Assembly (NCBI RefSeq): GCF_002104455.1
Contig: NZ_NBOC01000021.1
Coordinates: forward strand, 1 to 53,139
Length of the DNA stretch: 53,139 nucleotides
From: Colwellia chukchiensis
GTDB taxonomy: Bacteria; Pseudomonadota; Gammaproteobacteria; Enterobacterales; Alteromonadaceae
Direction of reading: 5' to 3'
In this document: positions 44,961 to 53,139 of the stretch, in pieces
Numbering within the stretch: the first letter of the stretch is position 1
How the letters are laid out: each line of letters begins with the position of its first letter
Made by a program: the position numbers and the translations under genes
The notes under the pieces: generated by a model
The model's input: only the letters and a program-made list of their open reading frames with translations
Database searches by the model: none
Told to the model about the DNA's origin: nothing

Positions 44961-45119
44961 AACTAGTCCAAAGACCAATTTAACTTGCATGATGACTAAT
45001 GCGTTAGTGGTCTTTAATTATAAAACTGTGCAAGGTATTACTTGAGTATATGGCTAAATTGGCTATTTTGTCGCGTGCGAGAGTGATAAACTAGCAAAAA
45101 AACTTATACGAGAGTAAGC

Positions 45120-46001
45120 ATGCCCTGGATCCAACTCAGACTAAGTGCCAATGAAGATAATGCAGAAAAATATAGCGAATGGCTCAGCGCGTGTGGTGCC
45201 CAAGCGGTTACCTTTATTGATGCGCAAGATACCCCAATATATGAACCCTTACCTGGTGATGAAATTGTTTACTGGAATAATACCGTAGTGATGGGCTTGT
45301 TTGACGCTAGTCATGACATGGACAAAGTACTGAGTTATTTAAAAAGTATACATCCAGATAAGTCGAACATGGCCTATAAGCTTGAACAACTGGAAGACAA
45401 AGACTGGGAACGAGAATGGATGGATAATTTCCATCCGATGAAGTTTGGCCAGCGTTTGTGGATTTGTCCGAGTTGGCGTGAAGTGCCTGATCCCGATGCG
45501 GTTAATGTCATGCTTGACCCAGGTTTGGCATTTGGTACCGGCACGCACCCAACCACCGCATTATGTTTAACTTGGCTAGATAGTTTAGATCTCAAGGGGA
45601 AAACTGTGGTTGATTTTGGCTGTGGCTCGGGAATATTGTCTTTAGCGGCCCTTAAACTAGGCGCGGCAAAGGTGATTGGTATTGATATTGATCCACAAGC
45701 TTTACAAGCGAGTTTGGAAAATGCCAAGCGTAATGACTGTGCAGACCGTTTAGCGCTATTTCTACCTAAAGATCAGCCGACATTTAAAGCGGATGTGGTG
45801 GTGGCGAATATTTTGGCTGGCCCTTTACGCGAATTGGCGCCGGTGATCATCGAGTATGTGGCCAGTAAGGGCAAACTAGCATTATCAGGCGTATTGGAGG
45901 AGCAAGCACAGCAATTGCAAACAATCTATGGTGAGTTTTGCGATATGGAGCCAGTGACTGTGCAAGACGAATGGGTGCGATTGTCTGGCACACGCAAATA
46001 A
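45120..46001 (+). CDS. prmA: Ribosomal protein L11 methyltransferase
   Basis: PrmA methylates lysines and the N-terminus of ribosomal protein L11. The 293-residue length equals that of E. coli PrmA. It begins [22 protein letters not shown], has [33 protein letters not shown], the SAM loop [19 protein letters not shown], and [14 protein letters not shown]. In many gammaproteobacteria prmA lies directly before dusB-fis, as here. Confidence 0.97.
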   Translation: MPWIQLRLSANEDNAEKYSEWLSACGAQAVTFIDAQDTPIYEPLPGDEIVYWNNTVVMGLFDASHDMDKVLSYLKSIHPDKSNMAYKLEQLEDKDWEREWMDNFHPMKFGQRLWICPSWREVPDPDAVNVMLDPGLAFGTGTHPTTALCLTWLDSLDLKGKTVVDFGCGSGILSLAALKLGAAKVIGIDIDPQALQASLENAKRNDCADRLALFLPKDQPTFKADVVVANILAGPLRELAPVIIEYVASKGKLALSGVLEEQAQQLQTIYGEFCDMEPVTVQDEWVRLSGTRK

Positions 46002-46131
46002 GCACGGCTAAATCTCTTAAAAAATGAGCAGCTTTTGTTATCAAATTGTACGAATTCTGCTCGCATCAACACTTTATAAAATGTCAATATAAAAAACGTG
46101 AAAAAAAGCGCGTTTTGTTCAATTTATATCC

Positions 46132-46160
46132 TTTTCAATCTGAAAAAAAACGCGTAAACT
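46132..46160 (+). promoter_or_regulatory. Candidate promoter of dusB-fis
   Basis: TTTTCA (46132-46137), a 17-bp spacer and TAAACT (46155-46160), followed by a GC-rich TAGCGCCC discriminator, which suits growth-rate control of fis. Both hexamers are only 4/6 matches. Confidence 0.4.
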
Positions 46161-46198
46161 TAGCGCCCTTTTGACTAGTAGCTCAAAAAAACAACAGC

Positions 46199-47176
46199 GT
46201 GAAGATAGGTCCATACACTTTAGCAAGCAATACCATGCTTGCGCCCATGGCAGGAATTACTGATCAACCATTTCGGCAATTATGTTGTCAAATGGGGGCT
46301 GGCTTAGCGGTATCTGAAATGATGTCATCTAATCCTAAGGTGTGGAATACGGGCAAATCTCAGCGTCGGATGTTACATAGTGACGAAGCAGGTATACGGT
46401 CGGTACAAATTGCTGGTTCGGATCCTGAAGAGTTAGCTTTTGCTGCTAAGTTTAATGCTGATAATGGCGCGCAAATTATTGATATCAATATGGGCTGCCC
46501 AGCAAAAAAGGTCAACAAAAAGTTAGCAGGTTCAGCGTTATTGAAAGAACCGAAATTAGTTGAGCAAATAGTGAGCGCTGTGGTTAATGCGGTTGCGATT
46601 CCAGTAACGTTGAAAATTCGAACTGGCTGGTGTGAAAACACTCGCAATGGTATTGAAATAGCCAATATTGCTCAGCATAACGGTATTCAATCACTTGCTG
46701 TGCATGGCCGTACTCGCAATGACTTTTATAAAGGCGATGCCGAGTACGACACCATAAAAGCCATTAAGCAAGCGGTTAAAATACCTGTTGTCGCTAATGG
46801 CGATATTACTTGTGCGGAAAAAGCGGAACAAGTGCTGAATTACACTGGGGCTGACGCCATTATGGTTGGTCGTGGTGCTCAAGGGAGACCTTGGATTTTT
46901 CGAGAAATTAATCATTTTTTGAAAACGGGTAGGCATTTGCCTGCGCCATCTACGGATGAAGTTCGCTCAATTTTAATTGGGCATGTAAGGGAATTACACA
47001 AATTTTACGGTGACTTTATGGGTGTACGCTTTGCCCGTAAACATGTTTCTTGGTACATGCAAACGCATGAACAAGGAAAGTCGTTTCGCTCTATTTTTAA
47101 TGGGCTTGAGTCTGTTGCAGAACAACTTGAGGCATTAACTATGTATTTTGATAATTTAACTTTAGAAAGAGTCTGA
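46199..47176 (+). CDS. dusB: tRNA-dihydrouridine synthase B
   Basis: DusB reduces uridine to dihydrouridine in tRNA using FMN and NADPH. The 325 residues show [44 protein letters not shown] (catalytic Cys in GCPAKKV), LKIRTGW, VHGRTR and [11 protein letters not shown], with [16 protein letters not shown]. The start is GTG 46199, giving MKIGPYTL as in E. coli DusB. fis follows after 5 bp; dusB-fis is a conserved operon in gammaproteobacteria. Confidence 0.96.
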   Translation: MKIGPYTLASNTMLAPMAGITDQPFRQLCCQMGAGLAVSEMMSSNPKVWNTGKSQRRMLHSDEAGIRSVQIAGSDPEELAFAAKFNADNGAQIIDINMGCPAKKVNKKLAGSALLKEPKLVEQIVSAVVNAVAIPVTLKIRTGWCENTRNGIEIANIAQHNGIQSLAVHGRTRNDFYKGDAEYDTIKAIKQAVKIPVVANGDITCAEKAEQVLNYTGADAIMVGRGAQGRPWIFREINHFLKTGRHLPAPSTDEVRSILIGHVRELHKFYGDFMGVRFARKHVSWYMQTHEQGKSFRSIFNGLESVAEQLEALTMYFDNLTLERV

Positions 47177-47181
47177 ACTTT

Positions 47182-47469
47182 ATGTTTGAACAAAATATTT
47201 CCTCTCCATTTATTACCGGTGATTTACAAACTCAAACCAAGGCCTCGCCTTTGCGTACCCAAGCGAAAGTAGCCATTAAAAACTACTTGTCGCAGTTAAA
47301 CGGTAATGACGTTGATGATATGTACGACCTTGTACTTTCAGAAATTGAAGCGCCAATGCTTGAAGAAGTCATGCAATATACGCGTGGTAACCAAACCCGT
47401 GCAGCAAACTTATTAGGCATTAACCGCGGTACATTACGTAAAAAGTTAAAAAAATACGGCATGAACTAA
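47182..47469 (+). CDS. fis: Nucleoid-associated protein Fis
   Basis: Fis bends DNA and activates rRNA and other growth-phase promoters. The 95-residue protein is nearly the E. coli length (98), and its C-terminal helix-turn-helix ([19 protein letters not shown], then [12 protein letters not shown]) is almost identical to the E. coli one. The N-terminal region is more variable (FEQNISSPF). Fis sites would be expected upstream of the rRNA promoters at the right end of the window. Confidence 0.98.
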   Translation: MFEQNISSPFITGDLQTQTKASPLRTQAKVAIKNYLSQLNGNDVDDMYDLVLSEIEAPMLEEVMQYTRGNQTRAANLLGINRGTLRKKLKKYGMN

Positions 47470-47496
47470 GCAGTACGACAGGTTGGCCTGTCAACT

Positions 47497-47523
47497 AAAA
47501 GCACCCTCGGGTGCTTTTTTGTT
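47497..47523 (+). terminator. Rho-independent terminator after fis
   Basis: AAAAGCACC (47497-47505) and GGTGCTTTT (47510-47518) form a stem around CTCG, followed by T residues. A second small hairpin, GACAGG/CCTGTC around TTGG (47477-47492), lies just upstream. Confidence 0.88.
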
Positions 47524-47532
47524 TTAGAAAAG

Positions 47533-47562
47533 ATAAAAGTTATCCAAGTAGTCAACTTTTAT
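47533..47562. repeat. Inverted repeat upstream of purH
   Basis: ATAAAAGTT (47533-47541) and AACTTTTAT (47554-47562) are perfect 9-bp arms around a 12-nt centre. It could be an operator or a weak structure. It does not match the E. coli PurR box. Confidence 0.4.
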
Positions 47563-47635
47563 TTGTGTTTTAATATTTCGCATATATAAATTATTAGCCA
47601 GACAACCCTTTACATTATAGGTCTATAGAAAAATC

Positions 47636-49231
47636 ATGGATACACCACGCCCCATCAAACGCGCACTATTAAGTGTTTCAGACAAAACCGGTATTGTTGA
47701 ATTTGCCCGCTCGTTATCAAATAAAGGTATTGAGCTGTTATCAACAGGTGGTACCGCTAAACTATTGGCTGAAAACGGCATTGAAGTTACTGAAGTGTCT
47801 GACTATACCGGTCATCCAGAAATTATGGATGGACGAGTAAAAACCCTACACCCGAAAGTACATGGGGGTATTTTAGCGCGCCGTGATATGGATGAAGCGG
47901 TAATGGCTGAAAATAATATCAATGCTATTGATTTGGTTGTGGTCAACCTTTATCCGTTTGCTGATGCCGTTGCTGATGAAAACTGTTCATTAGCTAACGC
48001 GATTGAAAATATTGATATCGGCGGGCCGACCATGGTGCGTGCGGCAGCGAAAAATCACCGAGACGTTACTATTGTGGTTAATGCCCATGATTATGATCGT
48101 GTACTTGCTGAAATGGCAGAGAACAATGATTCATTGCAGTATCAAACACGTTTTGACCTTGCCATTGCGGCGTATGAACACACAGCCGCTTATGACGGTA
48201 TGATTGCAAATTACTTTGGTAAAATGTTGCCGGCGCATGGCAGTAAAGCATCAGCTAGCGAAACAAAGCATAAATTTCCTCGCACTTTTAATAGCCAATT
48301 TATAAAAGCGCAAGATCTACGTTACGGTGAAAACTCACACCAAGATGCGGCGTTTTACGTGGAAGCAAATCCAGAAGAGGCCTCGGTCTCGACAGCCAAG
48401 CAAATTCAAGGTAAAGCCTTATCATACAATAATATTGCCGATACTGATGCGGCGCTAGAGTGCGTAAAAGAATTCGACGAAGCGGCCTGTGTTATTGTTA
48501 AACACGCCAACCCATGTGGTGTAGCTATTGGTGAGAATATTTTAGCGGCCTATGAGAGCGCCTTTAAAACTGACCCTACTTCGGCGTTTGGTGGCATCAT
48601 TGCATTTAACCGTGAATTAGACGCTGAAACGGCTGAAGCCATTGTCTCGCGCCAATTTGTTGAGGTGATTATCGCGCCGAGTATTTCAGCGGCGGCAGCA
48701 GAAATTGTTGCGGCTAAGCCGAATGTACGCTTACTCGTGTCTGGTCAATGGTCAACGCAAACCACAGGGCTTGATTTCAAACGGGTTAACGGTGGTTTAC
48801 TAGTACAAGATCGTGACCAAGGTAAAGTCAGTGCTGATGATTTAAAAGTCGTCACTAAACGCCAACCGACCGAAGCTGAAATGCGTGACTTACAATTTTG
48901 CTGGAAAGTGGCAAAATATGTGAAATCAAACGCTATTGTTTATGTGAAAAATAGTATGACTATTGGTGTTGGCGCAGGGCAAATGAGCCGCGTTTATTCA
49001 GCAAAAGTTGCTGGTATTAAAGCCGCTGATGAAAACTTAGAGGTTGCAGGCTCTGTCATGGCTTCAGATGCATTCTTCCCATTTCGCGATGGTTTAGATG
49101 CCGCCGCGCAAGCAGGGATAACCGCGGTTATACAGCCCGGTGGTTCGATGCGTGATGATGAAGTCATTGCCGCTGCAGACGAGCATAACATTGCTATGGT
49201 CTTTACTGGCATGCGTCACTTTCGTCATTAA
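47636..49231 (+). CDS. purH: Bifunctional AICAR transformylase / IMP cyclohydrolase
   Basis: PurH performs the last two steps of IMP synthesis. The 531 residues are the usual length. The N-terminal cyclohydrolase domain has [45 protein letters not shown] and VVNLYPF. The C-terminal transformylase has [61 protein letters not shown] and [11 protein letters not shown]. It does not directly adjoin purD: one gene lies between them. Confidence 0.98.
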   Translation: MDTPRPIKRALLSVSDKTGIVEFARSLSNKGIELLSTGGTAKLLAENGIEVTEVSDYTGHPEIMDGRVKTLHPKVHGGILARRDMDEAVMAENNINAIDLVVVNLYPFADAVADENCSLANAIENIDIGGPTMVRAAAKNHRDVTIVVNAHDYDRVLAEMAENNDSLQYQTRFDLAIAAYEHTAAYDGMIANYFGKMLPAHGSKASASETKHKFPRTFNSQFIKAQDLRYGENSHQDAAFYVEANPEEASVSTAKQIQGKALSYNNIADTDAALECVKEFDEAACVIVKHANPCGVAIGENILAAYESAFKTDPTSAFGGIIAFNRELDAETAEAIVSRQFVEVIIAPSISAAAAEIVAAKPNVRLLVSGQWSTQTTGLDFKRVNGGLLVQDRDQGKVSADDLKVVTKRQPTEAEMRDLQFCWKVAKYVKSNAIVYVKNSMTIGVGAGQMSRVYSAKVAGIKAADENLEVAGSVMASDAFFPFRDGLDAAAQAGITAVIQPGGSMRDDEVIAAADEHNIAMVFTGMRHFRH

Positions 49232-49250
49232 TAATAACCATTTATAAATT

Positions 49251-49298
49251 AATGCCCAGCTAGGTTGTCATGAATGAGATAGCAACTGGGCATTTTTT
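49251..49298 (+). terminator. Terminator after purH
   Basis: AATGCCCAG (49251-49259) pairs with CTGGGCATT (49286-49294) around a 26-nt loop that has further pairing potential, followed by a T run. Confidence 0.72.
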
Positions 49299-49470
49299 AT
49301 GGCTCAAACGTAGTGTAAGTTGCCAACGCAATAAGCATGTCATCGTCTAACATTGCTAACTTGGTTTAACAGGGGCTTTTCATTGATAAGATTATGGTAA
49401 TTGCGCTGAATCTCAGCAAAAATTCTGCTATAAATAGGTACTCAATGTTGACCGTTAATGGAAGATAACA

Positions 49471-50286
49471 ATGTATAAAAACACTAACATCATTAGAAAA
49501 GCTCTCACCACATCAATCATGGCCGCAACTTTACTGTGTGCCGGCCTAGTTAATGCGCATCCGCCTAGCTCACTTGAACAGGCGATTGCAGGAGATCACC
49601 GTTCGTCAGCCAATAAGGCGCGTGATGTTTATCGTCACCCACTTGAAACGCTGACATTTTTTGGCTTTCAGCCAGAGATGACAGTAGTTGAGATCACCCC
49701 AGGTGGCGGTTGGTATACGGAAATTTTAGCACCAGCGCTTAAAGGTAAAGGTAAGCTGTATGGCGCTCATTACCCTGATACGGGCGCAGATAATTATTAC
49801 AGCAACTCACGCAAAAAATTAGAAAAAAAACTTGCTGGCAATGCCGTGTTTAGTGAAGTTATCTTAACTGACTTCGTACCACGCCAAGCAAGTGAGCTAG
49901 CGCCAGCTGGCAGTGCTGATTTAGTGTTAACCTTTCGCAATTTACATAACTGGCAAGATGCCGGTGTAGAACAAGTGTTCAAAGACGCCTATAAGGCGTT
50001 GAAGAAAGGGGGAGTATTAGGTGTTGTTGAGCATAGATTGCCAGAAGGTGCAGACGCCAGTAAAGCTAAGGGTTATGTCTCGCAAAGTAAAACTATTGCT
50101 CAAGCAGAAGCCGCGGGTTTTCGTTTTGTCGCCAGTAGTGAAATAAACGCCAACAGTAAAGATAAAGCGAATCATCCAAAAGGTGTTTGGACTTTACCAC
50201 CTTCTCTAGCGCTAGGAGAAAAAGATAAAGCTAAATACATGGCAATTGGCGAAAGTGATCGTATGACATTGAAATTCGTCAAATAA
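49471..50286 (+). CDS. Exported class I SAM-methyltransferase-like protein
   Basis: A 271-residue protein with a signal peptide (about 1-29, ending LVNA) followed by a methyltransferase-like Rossmann domain: TVVEITPGGGWYTEILAPAL is the SAM loop (GGGxYT), then GSADLVLTFRNLHNW and AYKALKKGGVLGVVEH. The N-terminal HRSSANKARDVYRHPLETLTFFG and C-terminal HPKGVWTLPPSLALGE are recurrent in this family of exported methyltransferase-like proteins. SAM is not known to be available in the periplasm, so it may be catalytically inactive or bind another ligand. It is inserted between purH and purD on the same strand, with its own upstream region. Confidence 0.78.
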   Translation: MYKNTNIIRKALTTSIMAATLLCAGLVNAHPPSSLEQAIAGDHRSSANKARDVYRHPLETLTFFGFQPEMTVVEITPGGGWYTEILAPALKGKGKLYGAHYPDTGADNYYSNSRKKLEKKLAGNAVFSEVILTDFVPRQASELAPAGSADLVLTFRNLHNWQDAGVEQVFKDAYKALKKGGVLGVVEHRLPEGADASKAKGYVSQSKTIAQAEAAGFRFVASSEINANSKDKANHPKGVWTLPPSLALGEKDKAKYMAIGESDRMTLKFVK

Positions 50287-50354
50287 CATAAGCAAACGCT
50301 ACAAGTTAATTGCATTAGCTTGTAGCAATTTTCAAATATTAGGAATGTAAGTAA

Positions 50355-51650
50355 ATGAATGTTTTGGTCATTGGTAGCGGTGGACGTGAACACGCGTTAG
50401 CGTGGAAAGCTGCACAATCTTCTTCAGTAACAAAGGTTTTTGTTGCTCCTGGCAATGCCGGCACGGCAAGCGAAGAGAAATTAGAAAATGTTGCTATTGC
50501 AGTTAATGATATTGCTGCCTTAGTTGAGTTTGCTAAGCGCAAAGATATTGCATTGACTATTGTTGGACCAGAGCAACCCCTTGTTGATGGTGTTGTCGAT
50601 GCGTTTCAAGCTGAAGGTTTAATGATATTTGGTCCAAGTGCGAAAGCAGCGCAACTAGAAGGCTCTAAATCATTTACTAAAGACTTTTTAGCGAGAAATA
50701 ATATCCCGACTGGAAGCTATCAAACCTTCACTGAAATCGAGCCAGCAATTGATTATGTTCGCGAGCAAGGTGCACCAATTGTGGTTAAAGCCGATGGCTT
50801 AGCTGCAGGTAAAGGCGTTATAGTTGCCATGAGCAATGAAGAAGCTGAAGCCGCGATTAAAGATATGCTTGCGGGGAACGCGTTTGGCGACGCTGGTCAT
50901 CGTGTGGTGATTGAAGAATTCTTAGAAGGCGAGGAAGCCAGCTTTATTGTAATGGTTGATGGTAAAAATGTTTTAGCCTTTGCAACCAGCCAAGATCATA
51001 AACGAGCATATAACGGTGATAAAGGACCTAATACCGGCGGCATGGGCGCATACTCTCCCGCACCTGTCGTTACTGCTGAGATTCATCAACGGGCGATGAA
51101 TGAAGTGATCATGCCAACCGTTGAGGGAATGGCAAAAGAAGGCGCACCTTATACTGGCTTTTTATACGCCGGGTTAATGATAGCAAGTGACGGTACCCCA
51201 AAAGTGATTGAGTATAACTGTCGCTTTGGTGATCCAGAAACTCAACCCATAATGATGCGCCTTAACTCAGATTTAGTTGAACTTTGTTTAATGGCGTGTC
51301 GAGGCGAATTAGATAAAGCTAGTATTGACTTTGATCCTAGACCGGCGGTCGGTGTTGTAATGGCGGCGGCAGGCTACCCTAATAGTTATCCTAAAGGTGA
51401 TATTATTTCAGGGTTAGAATTAAATACTGAAAGCGATCGAAAAATATTTCATGCAGGCACTGCCGATAAAGCAGGAGCTGTTGTTACGGCAGGTGGGCGA
51501 GTGTTGTGTGCGACCGCTATGGCTGAAAATGTAACCTTAGCACAGAAGTCAGCATACCAGTTACTTCAGCAAATATCGTGGTCAGGTATGGAGTATAGAA
51601 CCGATATCGCCTATCGAGCTATCGAGCGTGAGCAAAACTCATTGAGCTAA
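50355..51650 (+). CDS. purD: Phosphoribosylamine-glycine ligase (GAR synthetase)
   Basis: PurD makes glycinamide ribonucleotide from phosphoribosylamine, glycine and ATP. The 431 residues are the normal length. It has VLVIGSGGREHALAWKA, VFVAPGNAGT, TIVGPEQPLVDG, GPSAKAAQLEGSKSFTKDFL, IVVKADGLAAGKGVIVA, EEFLEGEEASFI, DHKRAYNGDKGPNTGGMGAYSPAP and the ATP-grasp segment EYNCRFGDPETQPIM. AGGA lies upstream of ATG 50355. Confidence 0.98.
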   Translation: MNVLVIGSGGREHALAWKAAQSSSVTKVFVAPGNAGTASEEKLENVAIAVNDIAALVEFAKRKDIALTIVGPEQPLVDGVVDAFQAEGLMIFGPSAKAAQLEGSKSFTKDFLARNNIPTGSYQTFTEIEPAIDYVREQGAPIVVKADGLAAGKGVIVAMSNEEAEAAIKDMLAGNAFGDAGHRVVIEEFLEGEEASFIVMVDGKNVLAFATSQDHKRAYNGDKGPNTGGMGAYSPAPVVTAEIHQRAMNEVIMPTVEGMAKEGAPYTGFLYAGLMIASDGTPKVIEYNCRFGDPETQPIMMRLNSDLVELCLMACRGELDKASIDFDPRPAVGVVMAAAGYPNSYPKGDIISGLELNTESDRKIFHAGTADKAGAVVTAGGRVLCATAMAENVTLAQKSAYQLLQQISWSGMEYRTDIAYRAIEREQNSLS

Positions 51651-51710
51651 CCAGCATAATAGGTTATGTCCCGTCCTAAAATTAGTTGACGGTTTTTAAA
51701 GCCCAATCTT

Positions 51711-51739
51711 AAAGCCCAACAATAAATTGGGCTTTTTTT
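51711..51739 (+). terminator. Terminator after purD
   Basis: AAAGCCCAA (51711-51719) pairs with TTGGGCTTT (51727-51735), then T residues. A second copy of AAAGCCCAA at 51698-51706 could form the alternative longer-looped stem. It lies between convergent genes. Confidence 0.85.
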
Positions 51740-51744
51740 ATGCC

Positions 51745-52494
51745 TTAGTAGTCGTTATGGAGTTTAGCTAAGCTTTCTTTTTTTGCACCGCCTGCAATAG
51801 CCGCTGCAATGGCAGTATCTTTATCAACACCAGAGTCAATCGCCGCGGTAACAATATGATTACTTTGACTATCATTACTCTGTGCAACCGCCGTCTTAAC
51901 AACAGTATCCGCTTGGTTTGGGAACAGGGCAAGTATGCCTTTAACGATATTGCTGGCTTGCTCAGGTATCGCAGTGAAAGCTGCAGTCAAAATATTTAAA
52001 ATTTTATTTGGGTGAGTGGCAGCCGTATTGTTTACAATATTAATCGTATCGTAAGGCTCAGTACGTATTGCTACCCTGACAATATTTTCAATTTCATTCG
52101 GGCTGAACTGTACTGCAGTATTAACGATTTCTTGTGCGTAAGCGGGTTCAGCTTCAATAGCAATTTTAACCAGCTCACTACTGGGAGCAACGTTCGCTTT
52201 AATAGCATTTTTTATTACGTCAGAGGCTAAACTTGGCTCGGCAGTTAACGCTCCTATTAATATTTGCCGGTATTCATCAGGATAACGAGCCAAGGCTACC
52301 GTCATTACGGCGTCGACTTTCTCAGGATAGCGCGCAAGAATTGAATAGACACTACTTTGCACAGTTCTATGCTTTTTCACTTGTTGATTTAATATTTTTG
52401 CTATTAAACGTTCCTGTTTATATTCGGCGATATCCTTTGCGACAACAACTTTACTAAGTCCAACAAGCATTAACACAAGGAAAATCTTTCTCAT
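51745..52494 (-). CDS. Exported protein made of 15-residue repeats
   Basis: A 249-residue protein with a signal peptide (about 1-19, ending VVVA). Residues 55-204 form ten contiguous 15-residue repeats of pattern xxPxxaxxIVxxAIx, such as AEPAYAQEIVNTAVQ and TEPYDTINIVNNTAA; one or two weaker units follow. There are no cysteines. The repeats look helical, with a Pro starting each unit. No known family or enzyme motif was recognised; a binding or scaffold role in the periplasm is possible. It converges with purD and lies next to the rRNA operon promoter region. Confidence 0.75.
   Translation of the reverse strand: MRKIFLVLMLVGLSKVVVAKDIAEYKQERLIAKILNQQVKKHRTVQSSVYSILARYPEKVDAVMTVALARYPDEYRQILIGALTAEPSLASDVIKNAIKANVAPSSELVKIAIEAEPAYAQEIVNTAVQFSPNEIENIVRVAIRTEPYDTINIVNNTAATHPNKILNILTAAFTAIPEQASNIVKGILALFPNQADTVVKTAVAQSNDSQSNHIVTAAIDSGVDKDTAIAAAIAGGAKKESLAKLHNDY
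51883..52332 (-). repeat. Ten tandem 45-bp coding repeats
   Basis: This segment encodes ten contiguous 15-residue units (residues 55-204 of the exported repeat protein). Conservation is visible in protein (Pro at position 3, Ile/Val at 9-10, Ala at 13) but the DNA units have diverged, so this is an old duplication series. Confidence 0.72.
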
Positions 52495-52742
52495 CGGTTT
52501 TGCTCTCTGTATTAAGGTAATCTAAAAAAGCATTACCATTTCATTATTATTTTTATGTCTAGAACAATATAGAGTATTAGTTACTTAATATCTTCTCTTT
52601 TTTTCTGACATTCTAGATTAAAATTTAATAGCCAATTTAACTATAACTAAGGTTATAGCCAGTAATTTAGTCTATTAAAAGCTCGATTAGTTCAATTAAA
52701 AAGCAAACGAACCTGTTTTTGCAATTTAATTGCATTTAGCGG

Positions 52743-52770
52743 TTGACGGGGGCAGATAAATCTCTAAAAT
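52743..52770 (+). promoter_or_regulatory. Upstream rRNA-type promoter
   Basis: TTGACG (52743-52748), a 16-bp spacer and TAAAAT (52765-52770), with a GC-rich discriminator GCGCTCC. The 16-bp spacer and GC-rich discriminator are the features of stringently controlled rRNA promoters. The segment between the repeat protein and this promoter (52495-52742) shows no gene; AT-rich tracts there could be UP-element or Fis-binding DNA. Confidence 0.6.
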
Positions 52771-52775
52771 GCGCT

Positions 52776-52810
52776 CCACTTCTTCGGGACAAGTCGAAGA
52801 GGTGGTTTTA
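52776..52810 (+). terminator. Hairpin between the two rRNA promoters
   Basis: CCACTTCTTCG (52776-52786) pairs with CGAAGAGGTGG (52795-52805) with one G-T wobble, followed by TTTTAAT. It lies just past the start of the upstream promoter and looks like an attenuator or terminator in its leader. Confidence 0.5.
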
Positions 52811-52912
52811 ATAGGTTATCTAGCGCGGTTTCGACCAAATTGGTTAACTTAACGTTTTAAGAAGTATGGTTTTGAAAGTTGCAAAAGCTTTTAAAATAAA
52901 TTCATAAAAATG

Positions 52913-52940
52913 TTGCTTTTAAAACTCAGTTGCGTATAAT
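52913..52940 (+). promoter_or_regulatory. rRNA operon promoter
   Basis: TTGCTT (52913-52918), a 16-bp spacer and a perfect TATAAT (52935-52940), then a GC-rich GCGC discriminator. An AT-rich stretch upstream (about 52886-52912) fits an UP element. It is the promoter nearest the antitermination leader. Confidence 0.82.
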
Positions 52941-53012
52941 GCGCATCTCGCTTCAGGCAAGGTCTGCAGCTACGAATTACTTTACGGTACAGAGCGAATG
53001 AGATTCTTACCG

Positions 53013-53031
53013 GTTAACTCTTTGAGTTAAC
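53013..53031 (+). promoter_or_regulatory. rrn leader boxB hairpin
   Basis: GTTAACTC and GAGTTAAC form a perfect 8-bp stem around TTT, directly before boxA. This is the boxB position in gammaproteobacterial rRNA leaders. Confidence 0.8.
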
Positions 53032-53041
53032 GCTCTTTAAC
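53031..53041 (+). promoter_or_regulatory. rrn leader boxA antitermination site
   Basis: CGCTCTTTAAC matches the boxA consensus TGCTCTTTA bound by NusB/S10. The following ATTTGTGTGGACACTCAC resembles the 16S rRNA leader of E. coli, so a 16S gene is expected just beyond the right edge. Confidence 0.88.
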
Positions 53042-53139
53042 AATTAGTTATCATGCAATTTGTGTGGACACTCACATTAATGTTGATTTTACCTAGTTAT
53101 CCTTTCTTCGGGAAGTGCATAACAAAAAAACAGCTTAAT

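Overview
The window looks like chromosomal DNA of a marine gammaproteobacterium of the order Alteromonadales, most likely near Colwellia or Thalassotalea. This is inferred from moderate-to-low GC, near-E. coli sequences for PurA, MetJ and Fis, the gene orders yjeT-purA, metJ/metBL and dusB-fis, and a gammaproteobacterial rRNA leader at the right edge. It is mostly a housekeeping backbone with several accessory or stress-response islands. No tRNA gene, CRISPR array or prophage was recognised.

Layout. 1-126 is the right end of an IS66-type insertion sequence, inserted just upstream of yjeT-purA. 157-3486 holds yjeT, purA and a short malic enzyme. 3603-7912 is the methionine regulon: metJ diverges from metB-metL across two clusters of Met boxes. 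7962-8783 is a TorF-type outer-membrane protein behind a predicted sigma-54/NtrC promoter. rpe-trpS follows, then a secreted trypsin-like protease overlapping a membrane FHA protein, then Fur-box-controlled feoAB. 16069-23003 is more accessory: a YjbR protein, a two-gene module (DUF4231/SLATT-like protein plus ankyrin-membrane protein with a TIR/SLOG-like C-terminus), an S9 peptidase, an unknown membrane protein and a glycerate-kinase-like enzyme. A LysR regulator diverges from a VOC protein at 23140-24627.

24814-37147 is a photo-oxidative (singlet-oxygen type) stress island built around an ECF sigma factor and its ChrR-like anti-sigma factor. It holds a photolyase, a CFA-synthase-like enzyme, an FAD oxidoreductase, two SDRs, DUF1365, DUF523/DUF1722, DUF2878, chalcone-isomerase-like, DUF3833, LON-domain and small Trp-rich proteins. 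Four intergenic gaps carry the same promoter architecture, TGATC-like, 16 bp, CGTAT, on both strands, and a fifth weaker copy is present. This points to one autoregulated regulon.

37251-42271 is a four-gene minus-strand operon: coiled-coil protein, roadblock-like/membrane/OmpA-like protein, Rab-like small GTPase and GGDEF-EAL protein. It is a candidate for a little-described GTPase-gated envelope and c-di-GMP signalling system. 42589-51650 returns to housekeeping: a siroheme synthase with a decayed methyltransferase half, rraA, a solute-binding protein, prmA, dusB-fis, purH, an exported methyltransferase-like protein and purD. The window closes with an exported protein made of 15-residue repeats (51745-52494), then tandem rRNA-type promoters and a boxB/boxA leader of an rrn operon lying beyond the right edge.
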